A stretch of DNA of 64,000 nt. Origin: JAABRU01 sp050180235 (GTDB lineage Bacteria > Desulfobacterota > Desulfobacteria > Desulfobacterales > Desulfococcaceae). Where the stretch lies: the NCBI GenBank assembly GCA_050180235.1, contig JBFXEJ010000017.1, forward strand, positions 1-64,000, read 5' to 3'. Positions 8,312-15,936 of the stretch are shown one piece after another. The position numbers and the translations under genes were made by a program. The first letter of the stretch is position 1; every line of letters begins with the position of its first letter. The notes beneath the pieces are model-generated. The model had not been told where the DNA came from. It made no database searches and was given only the letters and a program-made list of their open reading frames with translations.

Positions 8312-10093
8312 TCATTCCCCGCTGAGTTCCTCTTCAATTTCCTGCAGACGCCAGGTGCGCGCGTAATAACCGTTGCCAGCCAGCAGTTGTGCATGTGTGC
8401 CGGATTCTGTGATGCGTCCGTCCGTGAGCGTGATGATCCGATCTGCAAAGCGCAGGGCAGACAGACGGTGTGAAACAATGATTACAGTCCTCAGTTGAGC
8501 GGGGTTCCGGCAGATTTCCCTTATGGTCTGAATAATTGCAGTTCCGGTTTCCGCATCCACCTGACTGATGGGATCGTCCAGAATCAGTATGGGCGCGTTT
8601 CTAAGCAGAGCTCGGGCCAGCGCGATCCTCTGTTTCTGTCCTCCGGACAGAATCACCCCTTTTTCTCCCACAATGGTTTCCAGTCCCTGGGGAAAATCAG
8701 CTATGGTATTTTCCAGAGCAGCTTTGCGCACTGCTTCCCTCAACTGCTCTTCACTGACATCAGGACTGCCGAATGTGATATTTTCCCGGATGGTTCCGGA
8801 AAAAAGAAAGGGTTCCTGGGGCACAAAGGAAATCAGTCCGCGCAGGTCAGAAAGAAATATTTTGCGAATATCCATCCCGTCCAAACTGATGCTTCCCTGC
8901 GAAACATCGTAAATCCGGGGAATCAGTTGCAGCAGAGTGCTTTTGCCGCTTCCGGGCGGCCCCACAATGCCAAGCGTGTTTCCCTTTTCCACCCGGAAAC
9001 TGATATTGTCCAGCACCATCGGACTGCCGGATTTGGGATCAGCAGACTGGGGGGCATCATAGGAAAATCCAGCATTTTCCATGATGATTTCGCGTGTGAA
9101 TTCCTTAAAGGAAACTGCATCCGGATGATCCTTTATGTCCGGCAGAGTCCGGATAATCAGGGCAACGCGCTCCAAAGATGCCTTTCCCCGCTGGATCAGA
9201 TTGATGACCCATCCCAGAGCCATCATGGGCCAGGTCAGCATTCCCAGATAGCTGATAAAAGCCACAAAATCACCGGGTGTAATCACAGCGAAAATGGTTT
9301 CCCGTCCGCCCAGCCACAGGACAAGGGTAAGGCTGAGATTGGTGAAAAAAACCATCATGGGAAAAAACGAGCCGGTTGTGCGTGCCAGCCGCAGATTCCG
9401 TGTCATATTTTCTCTGGAGATTTTTTCCACCACAGACACAGATTCTGCCTCCCGGTTATATGCTTTGACAATACGGATTCCGGCAAAGCGTTCCCGCACA
9501 ATCTCAGTCAGATCCGAAAACGCTTCCTGCACCGACATATACGCACTGTGCATCTGTTTGCTGAAAAAACGGGTGCATAATGCAATCAAAGGCATTGGAA
9601 TAATGACAAAAAGGGTCAGTCGCAGATTGATATACATCATAAATCCGATGGTCATCATGCCCATTACAATGGAATCTGTGACAGCCACCAGACCCATACC
9701 TGCCGCCATACGGATCTGCTGCATATCATTGGTGGCATGGGCCATTATGTCACCGGTTTTCACACGGCTGAACCATGAATCCGGCAGAGTCTGCAGATGA
9801 TCAAACAGCCGGTTGCGCAAACCTTCTTCCAGTTCACGGGACATGCCCATAAGATAATAGCGCCACATATACCGCAGCACAACCATGATGAGGGCCAGTC
9901 CCGTAATCCACAGCCCGTAGCGCAGCAGGGACGCGGAATCCGTGCGGAACGCGGTAAGATCGTCCACCGCGGCTTTGATAATGCGGGGAACAATGAGTTG
10001 CAGCAGATCAACCAGAATCAGGGCCAGCAGGCCCAGAAAAATGCCGAAACGGTTGCTGACAAAATAAGGGCGGATCAGATCAAAAGGTTTCAT
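8312..10093 (-). CDS. ABC exporter half-transporter (YheI/BmrC/MdlA-like)
   Basis: A 593-residue type IV (MsbA-like) ABC exporter half: six transmembrane helices (about residues 15-310), then a nucleotide-binding domain. Walker A is GPPGSGKST, the Q-loop VPQEPFLFSGTIREN, the signature LSGGQ, Walker B ILILDDPIS, the H-loop VSHR. The catalytic Glu after Walker B is Asp here (LDDP), as in the degenerate-site subunit of heterodimeric exporters such as BmrC of BmrCD. That family normally has a partner subunit encoded next door, but no second ABC gene is adjacent. The start ATG at 10093 leads straight into KPFDLIRPYF, as in YheI homologues. The substrate is unknown. Confidence 0.88.
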   Translation of the reverse strand: MKPFDLIRPYFVSNRFGIFLGLLALILVDLLQLIVPRIIKAAVDDLTAFRTDSASLLRYGLWITGLALIMVVLRYMWRYYLMGMSRELEEGLRNRLFDHLQTLPDSWFSRVKTGDIMAHATNDMQQIRMAAGMGLVAVTDSIVMGMMTIGFMMYINLRLTLFVIIPMPLIALCTRFFSKQMHSAYMSVQEAFSDLTEIVRERFAGIRIVKAYNREAESVSVVEKISRENMTRNLRLARTTGSFFPMMVFFTNLSLTLVLWLGGRETIFAVITPGDFVAFISYLGMLTWPMMALGWVINLIQRGKASLERVALIIRTLPDIKDHPDAVSFKEFTREIIMENAGFSYDAPQSADPKSGSPMVLDNISFRVEKGNTLGIVGPPGSGKSTLLQLIPRIYDVSQGSISLDGMDIRKIFLSDLRGLISFVPQEPFLFSGTIRENITFGSPDVSEEQLREAVRKAALENTIADFPQGLETIVGEKGVILSGGQKQRIALARALLRNAPILILDDPISQVDAETGTAIIQTIREICRNPAQLRTVIIVSHRLSALRFADRIITLTDGRITESGTHAQLLAGNGYYARTWRLQEIEEELSGE

Positions 10094-10202
10094 GGTTTAT
10101 AAAAAAAATTAAATTTTTCCTGCAAATTCAGGGCAATTTGAACAAACTAGTGAATCATATGGCGGGCGGATAACGGTCTTTTCACACCCTGTCCACTAAA
10201 AA

Positions 10203-10329
10203 ATATAACGTACGGCTCACCATCTGTAGGAAGATTCCACAAAACTGGCTAAATGCCGATGCTTTTCTAAAAATTGAAAATTTCCAAATCAGCTCGGCCC
10301 CTGCAGTCTGGTGCAGCCGATTGTTCGGC
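10203..10329 (-). other. Integron attC recombination site (cassette 2)
   Basis: Read on the minus strand, R'' GCCGAAC begins 2 bases after the stop codon of the 10332-10799 gene. L'' (CGGCTGCACC) pairs with L' (GGTGAGCCG) leaving one unpaired base at 10314, and R' is GTTATAT. The mostly symmetrical arms with an extrahelical base are the hallmark of attC sites. R'' matches the complement of this cassette's own start (GTTCAGC) at 6 of 7 positions. Confidence 0.7.
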
Positions 10330-10807
10330 AACTATGCTATTGCAGGTTCGACAAATGCATAAGTTACTGGCTTATGTGAAGCAAGACCGTTTTCAGCCAT
10401 CCATTCGTGAAACGATTCCAAATCGATACCTTCCGGTTCCGTCCAAGTGTCTTCTCGAAGGAAGTGCCAAACATACTCGCGAATGAATCCCTCATTTCGT
10501 ATGCGAACGAGGGAATGAAGATAGTCGTCTGTAATGACCAAATCATCTGGATAAGTGGCCCAAAATTCTGCCAGAGCATCTCGAGCAAAGCACTCCTCAT
10601 CAAATGATGATGGTTGACCGATTCTCTCAGGATGCATTTCAAAGTATTCACCGGTGCGTACCAGGACTTTCGTTCCGGCATAAGTCGTCCACGCTGCAGC
10701 AGTTTCAACACCGGTTTGAGCTCCAGGGTGCAAGTTGATTGTCCACTCTGGTTTTTTACGCTTTCTTTTAAACAGCCATCTGAACATTCGAAACCTCATT
10801 TGCTGAA
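10209..10807 (-). mobile_element. Integron gene cassette 2
   Basis: The predicted cassette runs from TTCAGC to the G of the core GTTATAT, 599 bp. It encodes the 155-residue unknown protein and ends in the longer attC at 10203-10329. Both cassettes are read in the same direction, as in an integron array. Confidence 0.7.
10332..10799 (-). CDS. Integron cassette gene, unknown function (155 aa)
   Basis: A 155-residue protein of unknown function. A basic N-terminus (MFRWLFKRKRKKPEW) is followed by an acidic, aromatic-rich body containing EEWA-like and FHEWMAENGLASHKPV segments. There is no signal peptide or known motif. It looks like a typical cassette gene: the ATG begins 3 bases after the attC core GTTCAGC, there is no room for its own promoter, and the stop is directly followed by a second attC. 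Its base composition is more AT-rich than its neighbours, which supports recent acquisition. Confidence 0.75.
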   Translation of the reverse strand: MRFRMFRWLFKRKRKKPEWTINLHPGAQTGVETAAAWTTYAGTKVLVRTGEYFEMHPERIGQPSSFDEECFARDALAEFWATYPDDLVITDDYLHSLVRIRNEGFIREYVWHFLREDTWTEPEGIDLESFHEWMAENGLASHKPVTYAFVEPAIA

Positions 10808-10886
10808 CAATGAGTTAAGCGGCTCAAAGGGTGGAGCGACCGCAGGGAGCGGAACCCTTTGAGTCCGCTTGAGCGCCGGGTTAGCC
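10802..10886 (-). other. Integron attC recombination site (cassette 1)
   Basis: On the minus strand this reads GGCTAAC (R''), GCTCAAGCGG (L''), a long stem, CCGCTTAACTC (L') and GTTCAGC (R'). The arms at 10817-10832 and 10854-10870 pair perfectly except for one extrahelical base at 10864. R'' GGCTAAC is the exact complement of GTTAGCC, the 5' core of cassette 1 at 12250-12256, as required when the excised cassette circle forms. The layout matches the classic 59-base element. Confidence 0.88.
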
Positions 10887-12255
10887 CTTTTTCTGTATCT
10901 TTGTGGTTGATAAGCACTGTTTTATATTATCGGATAATTGGTTATAAAATCAAACCTTTGCTTATATTTTTTGATAAATTTTATTCCTTATTATAAAAAA
11001 TTGCCATTAAATTCAATATCCAATCTGTGATTTTTACTTTTGTTTCTCTTTTGCGTACATTATCTAAGAATTTACTATTGTGTCCTCGGAATTTGTTCAC
11101 GGAATTCCATGTGAAAAGTTGACTCAAAGTAGGACAGGACTTTTTCCCATTGTTCGAATGGGGCGGTCAGTGTGAATATTATCTCTATCGGCCATTCGCC
11201 CGAGTCTGAGATGTAAAAAACCACTTTTCTTTCTGGCCAACCGCATTCCGAATTCTCCTTTATGATTTTATCAACACGATAGAACATCTCGGTTTTGTAA
11301 AGGTTCGGCTGAGGATCATTAAAGTGGTAGTTCAGTAATTGATCTCGAGTTCTTAGAAATCCGGTCCGTCCGTGCCAACACCGACCATAATTAAGATTCA
11401 AGAGCAAATTTCCCTTGGGGATTTCTTGCTTGGTATCGATATCAGAAGTTGCCTCAGCTTTAAATGTATAATAATCTGTATGAAGCGATTCCTCCCAACT
11501 ATCGAATTCCGGCAGGTCAAATTTGATTTTAAGACTTGTTCCCGGAATCAGTATCCCCAGATTGCTGGGAGCTTCTTCTGGGATGCGGTTTGGATCCGGC
11601 TGCTCTTCACCCGTCATGAGATCAAGAAGCCACCAGCCATCATTTCGCCAAAACTTCATTAAATAGCTATGCGGCACGAGAGTGAAACTGGCAGCACTGC
11701 CTGAAGCTTCAATATTATATTGGCGGTATATTTTTTCATACGAAAATACAAAAACTGTGTATTGATAAATCGGAAAGTTATGCGGACGCCCTGGAATAAT
11801 TTCCTCGCGATAAACAGAGTCAAAGTGTTGGATGGCAACCCATAAGTCTGAGTTATCAATAGGATAGGCATGACTTATTGCATCGGAAATTAAGTCCGTA
11901 TTGGAACGAAGGAACTTCATCTCAATTGGCTTACCGTTTCCATTTTGTATAAAGTAACGGAATTGATATCCAATTGGATAATTGTCCCTTGGCCCTTCCG
12001 GAGTTAAAAACAAATTTGCCCTTTTGATAATTTGTTGAACGAGAAGGCGTTGTTCTTTTTTTTGATTCTCGGCATGTCGTACAGACAGCACAACGGGTTG
12101 TTCGATATCACTGCCCGTCCTGTAACCGACAGGGAAGGGCCCCATCCCTACACAACCATAAAAAGCGTACAGCGATAATCCTAACAGAATCACATCTAAA
12201 TTAGCTCTGTTGAGTTTCATATTAAATAAAGATCGTAAATTTTTCATTTGGCTAA
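10808..12255 (-). mobile_element. Integron gene cassette 1
   Basis: The predicted cassette runs from TTAGCC (after the conserved G at 12256) to the G of the attC core at 10808, 1,448 bp. It holds the 390-residue putative lipoprotein gene followed by attC. No integron integrase gene lies in the window, so together with cassette 2 this is a CALIN-type cluster. Confidence 0.78.
11075..12247 (-). CDS. Integron cassette gene: putative secreted or lipoprotein (390 aa)
   Basis: A 390-residue protein that I do not recognise. The N-terminus has a hydrophobic stretch ending VILLGLSLYAFYGC, a plausible but imperfect lipobox, so it may be a lipoprotein. The rest is rich in aromatic and polar residues with alternating strands (FVFSYEKIYRQYN, WWLLDLMTGEEQ), and no catalytic motif is apparent. 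The ATG lies 3 bases after the cassette core GTTAGCC (12250-12256), the same spacing as in the next cassette. About 190 AT-rich non-coding bases separate its stop from attC. It is more AT-rich than the flanking genes. Confidence 0.75.
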   Translation of the reverse strand: MKNLRSLFNMKLNRANLDVILLGLSLYAFYGCVGMGPFPVGYRTGSDIEQPVVLSVRHAENQKKEQRLLVQQIIKRANLFLTPEGPRDNYPIGYQFRYFIQNGNGKPIEMKFLRSNTDLISDAISHAYPIDNSDLWVAIQHFDSVYREEIIPGRPHNFPIYQYTVFVFSYEKIYRQYNIEASGSAASFTLVPHSYLMKFWRNDGWWLLDLMTGEEQPDPNRIPEEAPSNLGILIPGTSLKIKFDLPEFDSWEESLHTDYYTFKAEATSDIDTKQEIPKGNLLLNLNYGRCWHGRTGFLRTRDQLLNYHFNDPQPNLYKTEMFYRVDKIIKENSECGWPERKVVFYISDSGEWPIEIIFTLTAPFEQWEKVLSYFESTFHMEFREQIPRTQ

Positions 12256-12269
12256 CCAGTTATTATCCG

Positions 12270-12307
12270 GATCATGATAACATTCGATTCTGCATATTAT
12301 CATGATC
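12270..12307. promoter_or_regulatory. Perfect 11-bp inverted repeat, possible operator or hairpin
   Basis: GATCATGATAA (12270-12280) is perfectly repeated in inverse as TTATCATGATC (12297-12307) around a 16-base loop, upstream of the cassette 1 gene. It has no T-run, so it does not look like an intrinsic terminator. A protein-binding site is a guess. Confidence 0.35.
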
Positions 12308-12420
12308 TGTAAAAATTCATCCTGAGATTTTTACCATATCATACAATAGAGATCAACAGAATATGAGTATTCCAGATCATCAGATTCAACTTTGATAATG
12401 CCGCAGAAGATCAAAAAATT

Positions 12421-12494
12421 CCATCACACTAAGGAAAGCCGGAGTTCAGAACCGTCAGAAAATGCTGAATTCCGGCTTTCGCCGGAATGACGGT
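12421..12494. repeat. REP-like palindromic repeat (family G)
   Basis: GGAAAGCCGGAGTTCAG and CTGAATTCCGGCTTTCGCCG form the arms of this copy, followed by GGAATGACGG. Confidence 0.6.
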
Positions 12495-12560
12495 CAGATC
12501 TAATAACTGCCTGATTTTTGGAAAGACTGCATAACATCACTTATAACTTATAAATGGATA

Positions 12561-13025
12561 TTATTTCTCTGACCTGTGATTTATCTGATTCACAGAATTC
12601 TGGTTCGACAGTTCGGAAAGGAGATCTCTGATGCTCCAAATCTTTACTCCATGACGTTCCATAGCCGAACGCAGTTCATCATCTGCCTGCAAATCCTTAT
12701 CCCCGGAAACGATGGCATCTGCCTGCCCGTCTGTCGCAGTTGCCAAAACCGGATGGTCTTTGGGATCACGGCATAAAGGCGGAACTGTTTGCAGATTTAC
12801 CATTTTTCCGCGCTGATACAACTGTTTCAGCAGAATTTCCGCATGATCCTGATTGATATATTTCTTCAGACGCGAACGCTGCCGGACTTCATCAAATTCA
12901 TCAATAAGTGGCTGACTGACAATCACTATGAACTTGTTTTCCCTCCATGCCTGCAAAACAGGCAGTGCAGAACGTCCACCAGGCAATGCACTGATCCATA
13001 TATTTGTATCAACAACTGTTTTCAT
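12561..13025 (-). CDS. PIN-domain toxin (COG1569-type)
   Basis: A 154-residue PIN-domain protein, predicted to be the RNase toxin of a type II toxin-antitoxin pair. The acidic metal-binding residues are visible: D in VVDTNIWISAL (residue 6), E in LIDEFDEV, D in CRDPKDHPVLATA and D in IVSGDKDL. The order and the SGDKDL ending fit the COG1569 branch. The ATG overlaps the TGA of the frameshift-corrected antitoxin frame, as expected for translational coupling. The target RNA is unknown. Confidence 0.85.
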   Translation of the reverse strand: MKTVVDTNIWISALPGGRSALPVLQAWRENKFIVIVSQPLIDEFDEVRQRSRLKKYINQDHAEILLKQLYQRGKMVNLQTVPPLCRDPKDHPVLATATDGQADAIVSGDKDLQADDELRSAMERHGVKIWSIRDLLSELSNQNSVNQINHRSEK

Positions 13026-13280
13026 TGCACTGCCGGTTGTCTGTGTTTTTGGCGGACAGCCTGTATTTCCTTTGCAATATCAGCATCACTGATATTTTTT
13101 TTCCTCAACAGCAGCCAACCGGACAATCAGATCATCGAGTTCAGCATCCAAATCTGTTTCAGCCAGAACCTTTGCCACCTGAATACGTGACGGTTTGTCC
13201 AGATCGCGGATGATCGCAAGCAACTGATCAAGGTTCAGGCTGACATTGGGAATTGTAATTTCTGCTGCCTGTATATTCAT
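13022..13280 (-). pseudogene. Antitoxin of the PIN toxin, frameshifted at an A8 run
   Basis: The uninterrupted frame encodes 64 residues (MNIQAAEITIPNVSLNLDQL to VEEKKYQ) and stops at 13086. Dropping one base in the eight-A run at about 13095-13102 (coding strand GAGGAAAAAAAATATC) lets the frame continue as NISDADIAKEIQAVRQKHRQ. That is the usual C-terminus of this antitoxin family, and it ends at a TGA overlapping the toxin ATG. The corrected product is 85 residues. It could be a real inactivation, a slippage-expressed gene or a homopolymer sequencing error. The N-terminal part with LDKPSRIQVAKVLAE probably mediates dimerisation or DNA binding. Confidence 0.75.
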
Positions 13281-13330
13281 TTTTCAGACTCCTTTGTATC
13301 ATATTTGAGGGTGAATCAGATCAAAATGCT

Positions 13331-14077
13331 TCATGGTTTGTAAGAATTCTGCAATATGCTTTCCATTCGGGCAATATCTTCAGGCAGATCCACTTCAGGC
13401 GAATCATACTCGGTGACAATAACTTTGATTTTGTAACCGTATTCCAGTGCGCGGAGCTGTTCGAGTTTTTCAATGCCTTCCAGTTTTCCCTCAGGCAGTT
13501 TTCTGAATATATCCAGAAAAGACCGGGTATAGGCATATACACCAAGATGCTTGTATGTGTCAAACACGGCAGACGGTTCCCGTCCGAAGGGAATGGCCGA
13601 GCGGGAAAAATACAGGGCAAATCCCTGCGAGTCAAACACGACTTTCACATCTTTGGGATTGGTGATTTCTTCGGGACGGACAATTTTGTATGCTAAAGTG
13701 CTCATGTTCAGGCCCGGATCGGAAAAAAAAGGACTGACCACCTCATCCAGACAGCGGGAATCCAGCAGAGGCTGATCTCCCTGCACATTGATGACAATAT
13801 CCTCAGGTGCAAGCCCCATCTGATGCGCGGCATCACCTGCCCGATCCGTGCCGGAGCGGTTTTCCGCAGAAGTCATCATGGCCCTGCCACCAAAGGAATG
13901 CACGGCATCCAGAATCCGGGCATCGTCTGTCGCGACCACCACATCAGTTACATTTTCCGCTTTTCGAGCGGCTTCATACACACGCTGAATCATGGCTTTG
14001 CCCGCAATCTTTGCCAGAGGCTTGCCCTTAAAACGGGTTGATCCGTAACGGGAGGGAATAATTACCGCAATTTTCAT
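13331..14077 (-). CDS. kdsB: 3-deoxy-manno-octulosonate cytidylyltransferase
   Basis: A 248-residue CMP-KDO synthetase, which activates KDO with CTP for lipopolysaccharide core synthesis in the cytoplasm. The N-terminus IIPSRYGSTRFKGKPL is the CTP-binding signature; VVVATDDARI, RSGTDR, NVQGDQPLL, FYFSR-like LYFSRSAIPFGR and YKHLGVYAYTR all match KdsB. The length is standard. It indicates a Gram-negative outer membrane. No other KDO gene is adjacent. Confidence 0.97.
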   Translation of the reverse strand: MKIAVIIPSRYGSTRFKGKPLAKIAGKAMIQRVYEAARKAENVTDVVVATDDARILDAVHSFGGRAMMTSAENRSGTDRAGDAAHQMGLAPEDIVINVQGDQPLLDSRCLDEVVSPFFSDPGLNMSTLAYKIVRPEEITNPKDVKVVFDSQGFALYFSRSAIPFGREPSAVFDTYKHLGVYAYTRSFLDIFRKLPEGKLEGIEKLEQLRALEYGYKIKVIVTEYDSPEVDLPEDIARMESILQNSYKP

Positions 14078-14329
14078 AAAAAATAAAGCCTTTCGTTTGG
14101 TTTCAGATTTTTTCTATAATAATATCAGTCCTTACGGATTTTTTCCGTCCGTGTGTCAGACCCGAATCAACGGATTTGACCCACTGCCTTTCTTTTATTT
14201 ATTTAGAAATACAACGCAGCAGTACCTGAGCAGCACTGCCAAAGATTCTTTCACTGAACATTCTGATTTTTCCTGAAATTATAACACGTCTGTATTTATT
14301 TGTAAAGTTTAAATGTTATAAGCAAGTCA

Positions 14330-14392
14330 GCATAAATTTTCGGGTATAAAAAAGTTGTTTTTTAAGAGAAACCGGGTTTTCTGAAAATGCCG
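14330..14392. repeat. Dispersed repeat fragment (family E)
   Basis: GTCAGCATAAATTTTCGG followed by TATAAA and a GGTTTTCTGAAAATG string also occurs at 6767-6836. Related inverted versions appear near 33650-33745, 53535-53635 and 59777-59805. Confidence 0.5.
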
Positions 14393-14590
14393 ACTTTTCA
14401 CCAAATGACAGGATTCATCCGGTGGTTTCAGTATTTTTTAAAAAAAGATCAACTGCGGCCGCACGGGCGCTTCGGATGGGCCGGACAGCAGTCCGGAAAA
14501 ATTTTAAAAAAAAAGTGCTCCCTCCGATCTCCGGAACAGTTCCTGTTTCAGAGGAACACCCGGTTTTGGAACCGGATGAACTGCGGTCTT

Positions 14591-14717
14591 ATACCAATTT
14601 TCTATTGAAAGTATATTTATGATTCGGTTTCCCACAGAGAACACAGAGAGAAAAAACCACAGAGAACACAGAGGAAATAACTCACTTTATTGTATAAATT
14701 CAATAGCGAATTGGTAT
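14591..14717. repeat. Family B miniature element
   Basis: The ends ATACCAATTTTCTATTGA and TCAATAGCGAATTGGTAT are inverted repeats. The interior carries CCACAGAGAACACAGAG repeats like those at 53455 and 59705. Confidence 0.7.
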
Positions 14718-14990
14718 TACTCCGGTAAAAAATCAGATCAGGTACGGATTTGGCCGGGGGCGGAACGCCGGACACGGCGTACTGCCGGGATCGCCTTCGG
14801 AAACTGTTCAGCGGAATGCAGCCTGTTTTTATATTCGTTGACTGTAAGCTCCTTATCTGATAGTGCTCCAAATCCGTTGATGAATCAGGGTTCTTCCTCT
14901 CCCGAAGTGAGGAAAATTCAGAATCATCGGATTTGCAATATCCAAAGCAGACAGCAATTCATCCAATTCCGTGAAAAGGAGAAAATCCGC

Positions 14991-15785
14991 ATGAGTTTCA
15001 ATGAAAAAGTCAAGCGCAATGTCGCGGCCAACTTTGATCAAAGTCTTCATATTTATCAGGAATTTGAGGAAAAACACAAGTTCTTTGCATCTTATGCTTT
15101 AAAGATGGCAGAGGCCATAGGGATGAAGGAGGGAACATCGGTTCTGGACGTGGGCTGCGGTTACGGATTGTCCGCAGTGGTGCTCAATGCAAAATACGGA
15201 TGCCGCGTTACCGGGATTGATCTGTCTCCGGAAATGATTTCAGCGGGACAGGCTGTGGAAAAAAATGAAGAGATATGCCTGATGGTAGGGGATGGTGAAA
15301 ATCTTTCACCCCTTGTCGGCGGGCGTCAGTTCGATTATGTTCTCTACAATGCCTCGATTTTTATTTTTCCTGACGCTGCCAAAGCCATTGACGAGGCATT
15401 CCAATGCCTTTGTCCCGGTGGCAAGATAGCGTTTTCTTACTATCCGCAGTTGCTCGGGGAAGAGGAGGCAGATCTGTTTGATCTCGCTTTCAGACGCATG
15501 GGCGAACCTCTGCCCAAATTTCGCGTTATTACGGATTACCCGGCTGCCTGCAATGCGCTGGAAAATCGCTGCGGCAATATCCGTCACCATCGCTGGACAC
15601 AGCCTCTGCATATCGGTTTTATGCAGGATTTCTTTTCCATTCCGGCCCAGTCAGCTTCCCTGTTCCCCGGACGCGGCTATGAGGAAAGACGCGATCTGGT
15701 CAAACAGCTTTTTGAAACCCTGAGGGATTTGGAAGGCAGCGGACAGGTTGTCTGGCGTATGGCTGAAGGCAGCAAAACACCCTGA
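14991..15785 (+). CDS. SAM-dependent class I methyltransferase
   Basis: A 264-residue cytosolic methyltransferase. The ATG at 14991 is chosen because AAAAGGAG lies 8 bases upstream. Motif I is VLDVGCGYGLSAVVL (residues about 50-64), followed by the acidic loop GIDLSPEMI and motif IV FDYVLYNASIF, with CLCPGGKIAFSYYP as the post-IV strand. The C-terminal part is unlike well-characterised families, so the substrate is not assignable. It stands alone after a long non-coding region. Confidence 0.88.
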   Translation: MSFNEKVKRNVAANFDQSLHIYQEFEEKHKFFASYALKMAEAIGMKEGTSVLDVGCGYGLSAVVLNAKYGCRVTGIDLSPEMISAGQAVEKNEEICLMVGDGENLSPLVGGRQFDYVLYNASIFIFPDAAKAIDEAFQCLCPGGKIAFSYYPQLLGEEEADLFDLAFRRMGEPLPKFRVITDYPAACNALENRCGNIRHHRWTQPLHIGFMQDFFSIPAQSASLFPGRGYEERRDLVKQLFETLRDLEGSGQVVWRMAEGSKTP

Positions 15786-15936
15786 CAGCATAATTGCAGT
15801 CTGCCGGTTTTTGAATCTGTTTTGTGCAGAGAAAAATCCTGTATTCTGATCTCGTCTGCGGATCTGCCCACGGCTGTGCAGATTAGCAAAGCAGACAGAA
15901 CTGCGGTCGTCTCCGGCCTCGTGCGCAGCAATCCAT

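Larger units (their letters stand above)
12248..12560. other. Intergenic region upstream of cassette 1
   Basis: This region holds the cassette boundary (12250-12256), the motif CCAGTTATTATCCGG shared with the other cassette locus, a perfect palindrome (12270-12307) and a REP-like repeat (12421-12494). No gene or integrase attachment site of known type is recognised. Confidence 0.5.
14078..14990. other. Long repeat-bearing intergenic region
   Basis: About 910 bases lie between kdsB and the methyltransferase. They hold a repeat fragment (14330-14392, GTCAGCATAAATTTTCGGG) and a family B element (14591-14717) whose interior is CACAGAGAACACAGAG-type simple repeat. The stretch 14720-14960 has no recognisable feature beyond the methyltransferase leader. 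No convincing gene is seen. Confidence 0.5.

Noticed and set aside
12270..12307. Palindrome considered as a further attC site before cassette 1
   Set aside because: The arms are perfect with no extrahelical base and do not join R/L boxes with the core GTTAGCC in the required order.
14422..14622. A 66-residue basic open frame
   Set aside because: No ribosome site, no domain, and it runs into a family B element; too weak to call a gene.
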